Below, piece after piece: positions 1-8,526 of a DNA stretch of 64,000 nt. Source of the stretch: Pseudomonadota bacterium (GTDB taxonomy: Bacteria; Pseudomonadota; Gammaproteobacteria; Burkholderiales; Burkholderiaceae_C). The first letter of the stretch is position 1; the number at the start of each line of letters is the position of its first letter. Both the position numbers and the translations under genes were made by a program. The notes under the pieces were generated by a model, which was given only the letters and a program-made list of their open reading frames with translations, did no database searches and was not told where the DNA came from. The DNA is taken from assembly GCA_029780695.1 (NCBI GenBank), contig JAKOYD010000041.1:1-64000 (forward strand), read 5' to 3'.

Positions 1-23
1 CTCGCACGCTGAACCCACGCACC

Positions 24-2330
24 ATGAGCAAAGAACTCTCCCCCGCTGAACACGCCCTGCGCGAAGCCGCCCGCGAATACCACCGCAGCCCGACCCGCGG
101 CAAGATCGCGGTCACGCCGACCAAGGCCTTGTCCAACCAGCGCGATCTGTCGTTGGCGTATTCGCCCGGTGTGGCCTATCCCTGCCTGGACATCGAGGCC
201 GACCCGTCGCTGGCGGCGGAGTACACGTCGCGCGGCAACCTGGTCGGCGTGGTCACCAATGGCACGGCGGTGCTCGGCCTGGGCGATATCGGGCCACTGG
301 CCGCCAAGCCGGTCATGGAAGGCAAGGGCTGCCTATTCAAGAAATTCGCCGGCATCGATGTGTTCGACATCGAGCTGGCCGAACGCGATCCCGACAAGCT
401 GGTCGACATGATCGCCGCGATGGAACCCACGCTGGGCGGCATCAACCTGGAGGACATCAAGGCGCCGGAGTGCTTCTATATCGAGCGCAAGCTGCGCGAG
501 CGCATGAACATCCCGGTGTTCCACGACGACCAGCATGGCACGGCCATCATCTCGTCGGCGGCGCTGCTCAACGGCCTGGAACTGGTGGGCAAGAAAATCG
601 GCGACGTCAAGGTCGCCGTCAGCGGCGCCGGCGCGGCGGCCATTGCCTGCCTCGACGTCATGGTGGCGCTGGGCGTGCAGCCCAGGAACGTCCATGCCTG
701 CGACTCCAAGGGCCTGATCTACACCGGCCGACCCGGCGGCTTTGACGACAGCAAGGCGCGCTATGCGCAGCCCGACACCGGCGCGCGCACGCTGGCCGAC
801 GTGGTGAAAGGCGCCGACGTGTTCCTCGGCTGCTCGGCGCCCGGCGTGCTGACGCCCGACATGGTCAAGAGCATGGCCGACAAGCCGGTGATTCTGGCGC
901 TGGCCAACCCCGAGCCTGAAATTCGCCCCGAAGACGCCAAGGCCGCGCGGCCCGACTGCATCATCGCCACCGGCCGCAGCGACTACCCCAACCAGGTCAA
1001 CAACGTCCTGTGCTTTCCGTACATCTTCCGTGGCGCGCTCGATTGCGGCGCGACCAAGATTACCGAAGAAATGAAGCTGGCCTGCGTGCGCGAGATCGCC
1101 GCGCTGGCCAAGGCCGAAACCAGCGCCGAAGTGGCCGCCGCCTATGCGGGCAAGGACTTGCAGTTTGGCCCCGACTACATCATCCCGACGCCGTTCGACC
1201 CGCGCCTGATCACGCGCATCGCCCCGGCCGTGGCGCAGGCCGCGGTCGAATCGGGCGTGGCCGAGCGACCGATTGCCGACATGGACGCCTACCGCGCCAG
1301 CCTGGAGCGCTTCGTCTACCAGACCGGCATGGTGATGCGCCCGGTATACGCCGCCGCCAAGGCCGCGCCGCCCAACAAAAAGCGCGTGGCCTACGCCGAG
1401 GGCGAGGACGAGCGCGTGCTGCGCGCGGCGCAGATCGCCATCGACGAGCACATGGCGCAACCCATCCTGATCGGCCGTCCGGCGGTGATCGAGCAGCGCA
1501 TCAAGAAAGCCGGCCTGCGCCTGCGCCTGGGCCATGACGTGGAATGCGTCAACCCCGAGGACGATCCGCGCTTTCGCAAGTACTGGGAGACCTACCACGG
1601 CCTGATGCAACGCAACGGCACCACGGTCGAAGCCGCCAAGGCGGCGGTGCGGCGCTCGACCACCGTGATCGCCGCGCTCAGCGTGCATCTGGGCGACACC
1701 GACGCCATGCTGTGCGGCACCGTCGGCCGCTTCGACCAGCACCTGGAACACATCCGCGACATCATCGGCGTCGAGCCCGGCGCGCCCGGCTACGCCACGG
1801 TGAACGCGCTGATGCTGCAGGACCGCACGCTGTTCGTGACCGACACCTACGTGCACGAAGAGCCGGGTGCCGAATTGCTGGCCGCCATCGCCAAGATGGC
1901 GGCCGACGAGGTCGGCAACTTCGGACTGCCGCCCAAGGTGGCGTTCGTGTCGCACTCCAACTTCGGTTCGTCCAAGCGCGCGTCGGCCCAGCGCATGCGC
2001 GCGGCGCGCGACCTGTTCCGCGCCCAATACCCCGACATTCCGTGCGACGGCGAAATGCACGGCGACAGCGCGCTGTCGGCCGCGCTGCGCGAGCGCGCCG
2101 TATCCGGCAGCACGCTGGATGGCGAGGCGAACCTGCTGGTCTGCCCCAGCCTGGACGCCGCCAACATCCTGTTCAACGTGCTGAAGATCACCGTGGGCCA
2201 CGGCGTAACCATCGGCCCCATGCTGCTGGGCACGGCCGCGCCGGCGCACGTGCTGACGCCGTCGGCCACGGTGCGGCGCCTGGTCAACATGACGGCGCTG
2301 GCGGTGGCGGAGGCCGTGAGCAAGGGGTAG
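24..2330 (+). CDS. maeB: NADP-dependent malic enzyme with phosphotransacetylase-like C-terminal domain
   Basis: The enzyme oxidatively decarboxylates malate to pyruvate with NADP, feeding pyruvate and NADPH to biosynthesis in the cytosol. The 768-residue length matches the large, two-domain MaeB class. The N-terminal malic domain (about residues 15-160) contains the family stretch AYSPGVA and GLGDIGP. The NAD(P)-binding part follows (about 165-400), with [10 protein letters not shown] and VSGAGAAA. The last third (about 430-765) resembles phosphotransacetylase; in known MaeB proteins this part is regulatory, binding acetyl-CoA, rather than a working transferase. The ATG at 24 gives the usual N-terminus ([16 protein letters not shown]). 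The stop is followed at once by a hairpin that reaches the rodA ribosome site. Identification is secure; the regulatory role of the tail is known from the family and not shown here. Confidence 0.95.
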   Translation: MSKELSPAEHALREAAREYHRSPTRGKIAVTPTKALSNQRDLSLAYSPGVAYPCLDIEADPSLAAEYTSRGNLVGVVTNGTAVLGLGDIGPLAAKPVMEGKGCLFKKFAGIDVFDIELAERDPDKLVDMIAAMEPTLGGINLEDIKAPECFYIERKLRERMNIPVFHDDQHGTAIISSAALLNGLELVGKKIGDVKVAVSGAGAAAIACLDVMVALGVQPRNVHACDSKGLIYTGRPGGFDDSKARYAQPDTGARTLADVVKGADVFLGCSAPGVLTPDMVKSMADKPVILALANPEPEIRPEDAKAARPDCIIATGRSDYPNQVNNVLCFPYIFRGALDCGATKITEEMKLACVREIAALAKAETSAEVAAAYAGKDLQFGPDYIIPTPFDPRLITRIAPAVAQAAVESGVAERPIADMDAYRASLERFVYQTGMVMRPVYAAAKAAPPNKKRVAYAEGEDERVLRAAQIAIDEHMAQPILIGRPAVIEQRIKKAGLRLRLGHDVECVNPEDDPRFRKYWETYHGLMQRNGTTVEAAKAAVRRSTTVIAALSVHLGDTDAMLCGTVGRFDQHLEHIRDIIGVEPGAPGYATVNALMLQDRTLFVTDTYVHEEPGAELLAAIAKMAADEVGNFGLPPKVAFVSHSNFGSSKRASAQRMRAARDLFRAQYPDIPCDGEMHGDSALSAALRERAVSGSTLDGEANLLVCPSLDAANILFNVLKITVGHGVTIGPMLLGTAAPAHVLTPSATVRRLVNMTALAVAEAVSKG

Positions 2331-2373
2331 CCCTTTGAGGGCGCCTGCGGCGCCTCAAAGGGGATAATTCCCC
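2331..2373 (+). promoter_or_regulatory. Hairpin covering the rodA ribosome-binding site
   Basis: Directly after the maeB stop, an arm CCCTTTGAGG...CGCC (2331-2345) pairs almost perfectly with GGCGCCTCAAAGGG (2349-2362), leaving one bulged G. The only good Shine-Dalgarno for rodA, AAAGGGG at 2357-2363, lies in the 3' arm. A second, smaller stem GGGGA-TAAT-TCCCC (2360-2373) also uses the same G run. No T-run follows, so this is not a typical intrinsic terminator. It could modulate rodA translation; that is inference. Confidence 0.4.
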
Positions 2374-3531
2374 ATGGCCATCGTGTTTGAAAAGCCCTCG
2401 CTGTGGCAGCGCCTCTGGCCGCTGCTGCGAGGGTTCGATCTGCTGCTGCTGGCGGCGGTGCTGGTGCTGGCGGGCATGGGGTTGACGGCGATGTATTCGT
2501 CGGGGTTCGACCACGGCACGCGCTTTGCCGACCATGGGCGCAACATGCTGATCGCCGCCGGCATCATGTTCGTGGTGGCGCAGATTCCGCCGCAGCGGCT
2601 GATGAACCTGGCGGTGCCGCTGTACACGCTGGGCGTGGCGCTGCTGGTGGCGGTGGCGCTGTTCGGCGTGACCAAGAAGGGCGCCACGCGCTGGATCAAC
2701 GTGGGCGTGGTGATTCAGCCCAGCGAGCTGCTCAAGATCGCCATGCCGCTGATGCTGGCCTGGTGGTTCCACCGGCGCGAGGGGCAGACGCGGCCGCTCG
2801 ACTTTCTGGTGGCGTTCGCGCTGCTGGCGGTGCCGGTGGGCCTGATCATGAAGCAGCCCGACCTGGGCACCGCCCTGCTGGTGATGGCGGCCGGGCTGGC
2901 CGTGATCTTCTTTGCCGGCCTGCCCTGGAAGCTGGTGCTGCCGCCGGTGGTGCTGGGGCTGGCGGCGGTGGTGCTCATCGTCATGTACGAGCCCACGCTG
3001 TGCGCCGACGACGTGGACTGGCGCGTGCTGCACGAATACCAGCGCCAGCGCATCTGCACGCTGCTGGACCCGACGCGCGACCCGCTGGGCAAGGGCTTTC
3101 ACATCCTGCAGGGCATGATCGCCATTGGCTCGGGCGGGCTGTGGGGCAAGGGCTTTATGCAGGGCACGCAGACGCACCTCGAATTCATCCCCGAGCGCAC
3201 CACCGATTTCATTTTCGCCGCGTTTTCCGAGGAATTCGGCCTGGCGGGCAACCTGGCGCTCATCGTCGGCTTCGTGTTCCTGATCTTCCGCGGCCTGATG
3301 ATCGCGGCCGACGCGCCGACGCTGTTCGCCCGCCTGCTGGCGGCGGCGCTGACGACCATCTTCTTCACCTACGCCTTCGTCAACATGGGCATGGTCAGCG
3401 GTATCCTGCCGGTGGTGGGCGTGCCGCTGCCCTTCATCAGCTACGGCGGCACGGCCATGGTGACGCTGGGGCTGGCGCTGGGCATGCTGATGTCCATTGC
3501 CAAGTCCAAGCGGATGCTGATGCAAAGCTGA
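2374..3531 (+). CDS. rodA: Peptidoglycan glycosyltransferase RodA (SEDS family)
   Basis: RodA polymerises lipid II into glycan strands in the inner membrane as part of the rod-shape (elongation) complex, working with the transpeptidase PBP2. The 385-residue protein is almost wholly hydrophobic with about ten membrane segments. It carries the SEDS periplasmic block with QGTQTHLEFIPERTTDFIFA, where the Asp of TTDF corresponds to the catalytically essential Asp of RodA, and ends with the conserved PFISYGG loop near residue 355. The start at 2374 has AAAGGGG ten bases upstream. The usual partners mreBCD and mrdA are not in the visible part; maeB lies upstream instead, so rodA is either the end of a cluster outside the window or separated from it. 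FtsW is the other possible SEDS protein, but the sequence around the catalytic Asp is RodA-like. Confidence 0.92.
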   Translation: MAIVFEKPSLWQRLWPLLRGFDLLLLAAVLVLAGMGLTAMYSSGFDHGTRFADHGRNMLIAAGIMFVVAQIPPQRLMNLAVPLYTLGVALLVAVALFGVTKKGATRWINVGVVIQPSELLKIAMPLMLAWWFHRREGQTRPLDFLVAFALLAVPVGLIMKQPDLGTALLVMAAGLAVIFFAGLPWKLVLPPVVLGLAAVVLIVMYEPTLCADDVDWRVLHEYQRQRICTLLDPTRDPLGKGFHILQGMIAIGSGGLWGKGFMQGTQTHLEFIPERTTDFIFAAFSEEFGLAGNLALIVGFVFLIFRGLMIAADAPTLFARLLAAALTTIFFTYAFVNMGMVSGILPVVGVPLPFISYGGTAMVTLGLALGMLMSIAKSKRMLMQS

Positions 3532-3659
3532 CCTTTGCGCCACACCGGTGTGCGCAATTGCACATCCTGGCGGGCCAAGATTGAAATCCGGCGTGCGAAA
3601 GGCCACAATGCGCGCCAGCCAAGCGCGTTTGGCGCTCTCACTTTTGAAGGAGATGTTTC

Positions 3660-3995
3660 ATGGCAGGCAAGTTCGAACTGAAAAAGTCCAAGAACGACAA
3701 GTTCTATTTCTCGCTGCTGGCGGGCAACGGTCAGACCATCCTGAGCAGCGAGATGTACGAAGCCAAGGCCAGCGCGGTCAACGGCATCGAATCCGTCAAG
3801 AAGAATGCGGCCGACGCCGGCCGTTTTGACCGCCTGGACGGCAAGGACGGCTCGCCCTATTTCACGCTGAAGGCCAGCAACGGCCAGGTCATCGGCCAGA
3901 GCCAGATGTACAGCAGTGCCGCCTCGCGCGATGCGGGCATCGAGTCGGTGATGGCCAACGCCCCCGGCGCTGCGGTGGACGACCAGACCGCCTGA
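3660..3995 (+). CDS. yegP: YegP-family protein with two DUF1508 repeats
   Basis: Small cytosolic protein of 111 residues made of two tandem DUF1508 units: residues 1-50 (KFELKKSKNDKFYFSLLAGNGQ) and 52-100 (RFDRLDGKDGSPYFTLKASNGQ). Each unit has the pattern aromatic-F-x-L-x-A-x-N-G-Q-x-I followed by a Y-x-S/A-K/A-A-S stretch. The family is widespread, has a known beta-sandwich-like fold, and has no firmly established biochemical role. A strong AAGGAG at 3647-3652 sits eight bases before the ATG, and a strong intrinsic terminator follows, so this looks like a well-expressed single-gene unit. Confidence 0.88.
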   Translation: MAGKFELKKSKNDKFYFSLLAGNGQTILSSEMYEAKASAVNGIESVKKNAADAGRFDRLDGKDGSPYFTLKASNGQVIGQSQMYSSAASRDAGIESVMANAPGAAVDDQTA

Positions 3996-4017
3996 TCCAC
4001 GTCGGCCTTTGCCGCCC

Positions 4018-4039
4018 AGCCGCCTTCGGGCGGCTTTTT
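4018..4039 (+). terminator. Intrinsic terminator after yegP
   Basis: A perfect 7-bp stem AGCCGCC/GGCGGCT closes a TTCG tetraloop (4018-4035) and is followed by a run of T to 4039. It lies 23 bases past the yegP stop. This is the clearest Rho-independent terminator in the window. Confidence 0.88.
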
Positions 4040-4147
4040 AGTGCGCGCCTGCGGGCGTCTTTTTCGTGCACGCCGGCCCGCGCAGCCGTCCGACACACGG
4101 CGTTGACACGGCGGCCCTACCATGGAGGGGCTTTGCGCCGCTGCCCC

Positions 4148-5782
4148 ATGTCACAACTTCTGCCTCGACCCCTGACGCCGTGCCTGCCCTGGCTGCGCGC
4201 GTCGCTGGCTGTGATGCTGCTGGTGTGGCTGGGCGGCTGCGCGGGGCTGCCGGAGCACGTGGAGCGCCCCGAATCGCGGTCGCTGGCCGACGTGGCGGGC
4301 ACGCCGCTGGGCCAGCTGGCGGCGGCGCGCCGCCCGTCGGCCGTGGCGGCGGACGTGTCGGGCTACGCGCTGGTCGATTCGCCCAACATGGCGTATTCGA
4401 GCCGCCTGGCGCTGACGCAGCAGGCTCGCCGCACGCTCGACATTCAGTACTACGCCATCCACGCCGACGCCAGCACGCGCGAGCTGTTGCGTGAAGTGCG
4501 CGCCGCCGCCGCCCGGGGGGTGCGCGTGCGCATCCTGCTGGACGACTTCAATTCCACCGGCCGCAACGCGCTGGTGATGCGCATGGCCTTCCTGCCCAAC
4601 GTCGAGATGCGCATGTACAACCCGCTGCCCGGCGGGCGCGGCTCGACGGTGCTGCGCGCGGTGCGGTCGCTGCACGACTTCCGCCGCATGCAGCACCGCA
4701 TGCACAACAAGCTGTACATCGCCGACAACGCCTGGGGCATTACCGGCGGGCGCAACCTGGGCGACGCCTACTTCGGCACCGCCGAAGGCAGCAATTTCGT
4801 CGACATGGACGTGCTGGCCGCCGGCCCGGTGGTGCGGCAGATGTCGGCCAGCTTCGACCAGTACTGGAACAACCCGCTGGCCTATCCGGTGCAGTCGCTC
4901 ATCTCGGCCGACGAACTGCAGGTGCTGCGCGAACAGTTGCTGCACCCCGCCGCGGCCGCCAATGGCGCCGACGCGGGCAACGCGCCGCACCCTGAAGCCG
5001 CCGGTGCCACGGCGCCGGCTGCCGACCCCCCGCCCGCGTTGCCCGACCCGCTGGATCTGGCTGCGCTGCGGCTGATCTGGGCGCCAGGCACCTTCATCGT
5101 CGACAAGCCGTTCAAGCTGGTGCCCGAACTGAACGACACCTTCACCGAGGACACGGTGGTCGACGGCATGCTGTCGCTGATGCGCGATGCCCGGCGCGAA
5201 GCGCTCATCGTTTCGCCCTATTTCGTGCCCGGCGCCGAGATGATGAAGGTGTTTGCCGACATGGTGCATCGCGGCGTGCGCGTGCGCGTGCTGACCAACT
5301 CGCTCGCCTCCAACGACGCGCCGCTGGCGCACGTGGGCTACGCGCGCTACCGCGAACAGCTGATCCGCCTGGGCGTGGAGCTGTACGAGATGCGCGCGCT
5401 GCGCACCCAGCACCTGGACCGCACGGTGTTCGGCTCGGGCGGGGGCGGCTCCAAGGCCAGCCTGCATTCCAAGATCTTCATCATCGACGGGCGCATCATC
5501 AGCATCGGCTCGATGAACCTCGACCTGCGCTCGCAGCTGCAAAACACCGAGGTGGCGCTGGTCATCCGCAGCGCCACGCTGTCGCGCCTGGCCACCGAGC
5601 GCATCGAGGACACCTTCGACGACAGCGCCTGGAAGATGGAGATGACGCCCGAAGGCCGCCTGCTGTGGCGCGCGCCGCCGCAGGCCCTGTTTGAAGACGC
5701 GCACGGCGAGCCCGACGCCAGTTGGGCGCTGCGCTTCATCCTCGGCATCCTGGGCCCGCTGGCGCCGGACGAGCTGCTGTAG
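4148..5782 (+). CDS. Phospholipase D-family lipoprotein, cardiolipin-synthase-like
   Basis: Envelope-anchored member of the PLD superfamily, probably a cardiolipin synthase-like phosphatidyltransferase of the ClsC (YmdC) type. Two complete HKD motifs are present: H186/K188/D193 in HNKLYIADNAWGITGGRN and H440/K442/D447 in HSKIFIIDGRIISIGSMN, with GRNLG and SMNLD following as expected. The N-terminus is a lipoprotein signal with lipobox LGGC (Cys31). The ATG at 4148 was chosen because it places the signal peptide at the N-terminus; an in-frame TTG at 4103 would add 15 residues. A Pro/Ala-rich insert lies between the two halves (about residues 265-302). ClsC proteins often work with a partner (YmdB), which is not next to this gene. 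Other PLD activities cannot be excluded. Confidence 0.85.
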   Translation: MSQLLPRPLTPCLPWLRASLAVMLLVWLGGCAGLPEHVERPESRSLADVAGTPLGQLAAARRPSAVAADVSGYALVDSPNMAYSSRLALTQQARRTLDIQYYAIHADASTRELLREVRAAAARGVRVRILLDDFNSTGRNALVMRMAFLPNVEMRMYNPLPGGRGSTVLRAVRSLHDFRRMQHRMHNKLYIADNAWGITGGRNLGDAYFGTAEGSNFVDMDVLAAGPVVRQMSASFDQYWNNPLAYPVQSLISADELQVLREQLLHPAAAANGADAGNAPHPEAAGATAPAADPPPALPDPLDLAALRLIWAPGTFIVDKPFKLVPELNDTFTEDTVVDGMLSLMRDARREALIVSPYFVPGAEMMKVFADMVHRGVRVRVLTNSLASNDAPLAHVGYARYREQLIRLGVELYEMRALRTQHLDRTVFGSGGGGSKASLHSKIFIIDGRIISIGSMNLDLRSQLQNTEVALVIRSATLSRLATERIEDTFDDSAWKMEMTPEGRLLWRAPPQALFEDAHGEPDASWALRFILGILGPLAPDELL

Positions 5783-5796
5783 CTCGGTATTGCGGG

Positions 5797-5855
5797 TCAA
5801 AAAAGGCCGCCAGCGCTTGTCCCTAAAGCGCAGACAGCTATCAAAATCAAAGCAA
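5797..5855 (-). repeat. Dispersed GATAGCTG repeat, full-length copy
   Basis: On the minus strand it reads TTTGCTTTGATTTTGATAGC, then TG..TGCGCTT, a short spacer, CAAGCGCTGGCGGCC and a T-rich end. It overlaps the end of the DUF2905 gene and supplies its last codons and TGA stop. Confidence 0.75.
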
Positions 5856-6041
5856 ACGGGCGATCAGGCTGGCCAGCGCGCTGAGCAGCAGCGTGGTGGT
5901 GAGCGGAATGAACCATTCGCGCCCGAACAGCCTGAAGCGGAAGTCGCCCGGCAGCCGGCCGAAGCCCAGCTTGCCCAGCAGCGGCGACAGCCAGCTGATC
6001 AGCATCAGCGCCAGGAAGATGACGAGAATCCAGCGAATCAT
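5847..6041 (-). CDS. DUF2905 small membrane protein
   Basis: A 64-residue inner-membrane protein with two hydrophobic helices (residues 3-26 and 44-62) separated by a basic loop GKLGFGRLPGDFRFRLFGREW, the hallmark of DUF2905. No function is established for the family. The ATG at 6041 begins MIRWILVIFLALMLISW, the normal family start, directly after the MidA-type methyltransferase gene (stop at 6044), so the two are probably co-transcribed. The final residues and the stop codon come from the dispersed repeat at 5797-5855, so the C-terminal end may differ from relatives. Confidence 0.82.
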   Translation of the reverse strand: MIRWILVIFLALMLISWLSPLLGKLGFGRLPGDFRFRLFGREWFIPLTTTLLLSALASLIARLL

Positions 6042-6043
6042 GG

Positions 6044-7225
6044 CTACAGCCGGTGGCTTCGGTCGCCCGACGCAAACCCGCGCGCGGGCGGGTGGCCCGG
6101 TGTGGCCAGGCCGATCACCTTGAACAGCTCGCCCATCTCGTGCTCGGCCAGCAGCTTCATCGCGTTGGCGCGCGCCGGCAAGTCGGCCGCGGCCATCAGG
6201 TCGGCGATGCCGCAGTTGAGCAGAAAGCGCCCCTGGCTGGTGTAGCCCAGGACTTGGAGCCCGGCGTCCTGCCCGGCCAGCGCCACGCCGGTGAAGTCGA
6301 CGTGCGCGGTGATGTCCTTGTCGCCCACGTCGGCCAGCGGGTCGTCGTCCACGCGGTGCGCGCGGTGGCACACCAGCGTGCCGGTGGTGCGTTGCGGGTG
6401 CCAGTACTCGGCTTCGGGAAAGCCGTAGTCGATGAAGTAGGCCGCCCCCGCGCCGCCGCGCTGAAGCAGCCCGGCCACCGTGGCGACGAAGGCGCGCGCC
6501 TGGGGGTGGATTTCGATCACGCAGTCGTGCGCACCGTCCACCTCGACGGGTGGGCGCAAATCGGTCGGCCGGTCTTGCCAGGCGAAGGCGATTGCTCCTG
6601 AATCAATAGCTGTATGCGCTGTACTGTCAAGCGCAGGGGCTTGATTTGGCTGCAAAACCACGCCGCGCTCGTGCCACACGCCGCCGCGCCGCGCCAGCAG
6701 CTTGACCGGCATGGCGTCCAGCACCTCGTTACCCACCACCACGCCGCGCAGCCGCTCGGGCAGGGCGTCGGCCCAGGCCACGCGCGTGCCCTGCGCCGCC
6801 AGGCACTGCTGCTGCCGCGCCCGCAGCGCGCCCGACACGTCGACGATGGTGTAGCGCGCCAAAGGCTGGCCCAGCGCATCCAGCGCCTCGATCAGCCCGG
6901 CCGCCAGCGCGCCTGAACCCGCGCCAAATTCCCACACCTCGCGCGTGCCGGTCGCCGCCAGGCTCTCGGCCACCTGCACCGCCAGCGCGCGTGCGAACAG
7001 CGGCGACAGCTCCGGCGCCGTCACGAAGTCGCTGCCGCTGCCCGGCATCAGCCCGAACTTGCGCGAGCCGTGGGCGTAGTAACCCAGACCCGGCGCGTAC
7101 AGGGCCAGGTGCATGAAGCGGTCGAAAGGCAGCCAGCCGCCGGCGGTGGCGATCTCGGCGGCGATGCGCGAGGCCAGCGGCGACGCGGGGCCGCCGTTTA
7201 CACTGGGTTGATTCTTCGTCTGCAC
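6044..7225 (-). CDS. MidA/NDUFAF7-type class I SAM-dependent methyltransferase
   Basis: Belongs to the COG1565 family, whose mitochondrial member NDUFAF7 methylates an arginine of respiratory complex I; the bacterial substrate is less clear. The SAM-binding region VWEFGAGSGALAAGLIEAL and the family motif VVGNEVLDAMPV are visible, as is the N-terminal PFDRFMHLALYAPGLGYYA. The GTG at 7225 was chosen (393 residues) because the alternative GTG at 7264 would overlap the divergent reductase gene. A copy of the dispersed repeat (6591-6649) is read through in frame, adding a low-complexity stretch around PNQAPALDSTAHTAIDSGA between the two halves, probably a surface loop. Family assignment is firm; the target protein is unknown. 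Confidence 0.85.
   Translation of the reverse strand: MQTKNQPSVNGGPASPLASRIAAEIATAGGWLPFDRFMHLALYAPGLGYYAHGSRKFGLMPGSGSDFVTAPELSPLFARALAVQVAESLAATGTREVWEFGAGSGALAAGLIEALDALGQPLARYTIVDVSGALRARQQQCLAAQGTRVAWADALPERLRGVVVGNEVLDAMPVKLLARRGGVWHERGVVLQPNQAPALDSTAHTAIDSGAIAFAWQDRPTDLRPPVEVDGAHDCVIEIHPQARAFVATVAGLLQRGGAGAAYFIDYGFPEAEYWHPQRTTGTLVCHRAHRVDDDPLADVGDKDITAHVDFTGVALAGQDAGLQVLGYTSQGRFLLNCGIADLMAAADLPARANAMKLLAEHEMGELFKVIGLATPGHPPARGFASGDRSHRL
6591..6649 (+). repeat. Dispersed GATAGCTG repeat inside the methyltransferase gene
   Basis: Reads ATTGCTCCTGAATCAATAGC, TG.ATGCGCTG, then CAAGCGCAGGGGC and TTGATTTG. Orientation is opposite to the host gene. It is translated in frame as an extra loop. 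Confidence 0.7.
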
Positions 7226-7238
7226 GCCCCGATTGTCC

Positions 7239-8015
7239 GTGAACACCGCCACCCATCCGCGCACCGTGCTGGTGACCGGCGCCGGCCGCCGCCTGGGACG
7301 CGAAATCGCCGTCGCGCTGGCGCAGGCCGACTGGCGGGTGGCGGTGCACTACCACACCTCGCGCCAGCATGCTCTTGAAACCGTAGCTGATTGCGCCCAA
7401 TGGACGGGCGGTAGCGCCGCATTCGATGCCGATCTGTCCGACGAGGCCGCCACCCGCAGCCTGCTGCCGCGCGTGGTGGCCGAATTTGGCGCGGTGGACG
7501 CGGTGGTCAACAGCGCCGCCCTGTTCGACTACGACGACGCGGCCAGCTTCGGACACGCGCAAATGGAGCGCCACTGGCGCACCAACACCGCGGCGCCGGT
7601 GCTGCTGGCGCAGGCGCTGGCCGAACATCTGGCCGCGCGCGATGCGCCCGCCGCCAGCGGCTGTGTGGTCAACCTGCTGGACCAGAAGCTGTTCAACCCC
7701 AACCCGGATTTCCTGAGCTACACGCTCAGCAAGGCCGCGCTGCGGTCGGCCACCACGCTGCTGGCGCAGGCGCTGGCGCCGCGCGTGCGGGTGGTGGGCG
7801 TGGCACCCGGCCTGACGTTGACCAGCCACCTGCTGACCGGCCAGCGCTTTGAGCAGCTGCACGCCGCCAGCCCGCTGGGCCGCTCGTCCACGCCCGCCGA
7901 CGTGGCGGCCGCGGTGCGCTTTGCGCTGGACAACCGCTCGGTCACGGGCACCACGCTGCTGGTCGATGGCGGCCAGCACCTGATGCGCTTCGAGCGCGAT
8001 TTTTCGATGATGTGA
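7239..8015 (+). CDS. SDR oxidoreductase, FolM/pteridine-reductase-like
   Basis: Short-chain dehydrogenase of about 258 residues, probably NADPH-dependent and acting on pteridines. The cofactor motif is TGAGRRLGRE, with the Arg-containing form typical of pteridine reductases and FolM; NSAALF corresponds to the NNAS region and the catalytic Tyr-Lys pair is YTLSKAA. It is followed seven bases later by folB, so a role in tetrahydropterin or folate metabolism is likely: in E. coli, FolM reduces dihydromonapterin. The GTG at 7239 is preferred; a TTG at 7233 is in frame. It starts head-to-head with the methyltransferase, with about 13 bases between the two start codons. A weak copy of the dispersed repeat near 7369-7400 may encode HALETVADC. 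Confidence 0.82.
   Translation: MNTATHPRTVLVTGAGRRLGREIAVALAQADWRVAVHYHTSRQHALETVADCAQWTGGSAAFDADLSDEAATRSLLPRVVAEFGAVDAVVNSAALFDYDDAASFGHAQMERHWRTNTAAPVLLAQALAEHLAARDAPAASGCVVNLLDQKLFNPNPDFLSYTLSKAALRSATTLLAQALAPRVRVVGVAPGLTLTSHLLTGQRFEQLHAASPLGRSSTPADVAAAVRFALDNRSVTGTTLLVDGGQHLMRFERDFSMM
7369..7400 (+). repeat. Partial dispersed repeat (weak copy)
   Basis: GCTCTTGAAACCGTAGCTGA followed by TTGCGCCC resembles the first half of the dispersed repeat; the second half is not recognisable. It is translated inside the FolM-like gene. Confidence 0.35.
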
Positions 8016-8022
8016 GCGCGCC

Positions 8023-8400
8023 ATGAGCGACCTGCCGACCCGGGGCCTGCAAAGCCTCAGCTTCACCGGGCTGCGCTTCGACGCGGCGCTGGGCATTCTG
8101 GACCACGAAAAAGGCGCGCCGCAGCCGATTCAGGTCGACGCCGAACTGAACCTGGGCGCACAGCCGCTGCACCCGCGCGACGACGACATCACCCACGTGC
8201 TGGACTACCGCAAGGTGCGCCAGATCATCATCGACGAATGCACGGCCGAGCACGTGAACCTGCTGGAGACGCTGATCGGCAAGCTGTGCGACCGCCTGAT
8301 GCACCTGCCCGGCGTGCAGGGCGTGCGGGTGAAGATCACCAAGCTGGAAATCTTCGACGACTGCGAAGTGGCGATACGGATGGAGGCGGGGCGGTGGTGA
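8023..8400 (+). CDS. folB: Dihydroneopterin aldolase
   Basis: FolB cleaves 7,8-dihydroneopterin to 6-hydroxymethyl-dihydropterin and glycolaldehyde in folate synthesis. The 125-residue protein shows the family pattern: LRFDAALGILDHEKGAPQPIQVD at the N-terminus (the Leu-Gly-hydrophobic-x-x-x-E region binding the pterin), LDYRKV, the conserved HVNLLETL block with its glutamate near residue 75, and the closing VRVKITKLEIFDDCE. It sits seven bases after the SDR gene and is probably co-transcribed with it. A longer-than-usual N-terminus (about ten residues before the fold) is the only oddity. Confidence 0.92.
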   Translation: MSDLPTRGLQSLSFTGLRFDAALGILDHEKGAPQPIQVDAELNLGAQPLHPRDDDITHVLDYRKVRQIIIDECTAEHVNLLETLIGKLCDRLMHLPGVQGVRVKITKLEIFDDCEVAIRMEAGRW

Positions 8401-8526
8401 GGGTCTGATCCGCGCAGCCCAGCGCTGAGCGCGTGGAGGGATCCAGGATGCGACCGTATCATGGCCCCCGTGGGCGCCAGCGCGCCCTGCCACGATAGTC
8501 CACGACGATATTGCCAAGGAGCAAAC

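Noticed and set aside
333-2249. Long open frame (638 codons) on the minus strand opposite maeB
   Set aside because: A composition shadow: high-GC third positions leave the antisense frame open; the translation is Arg/Gly/His-rich with no domain.
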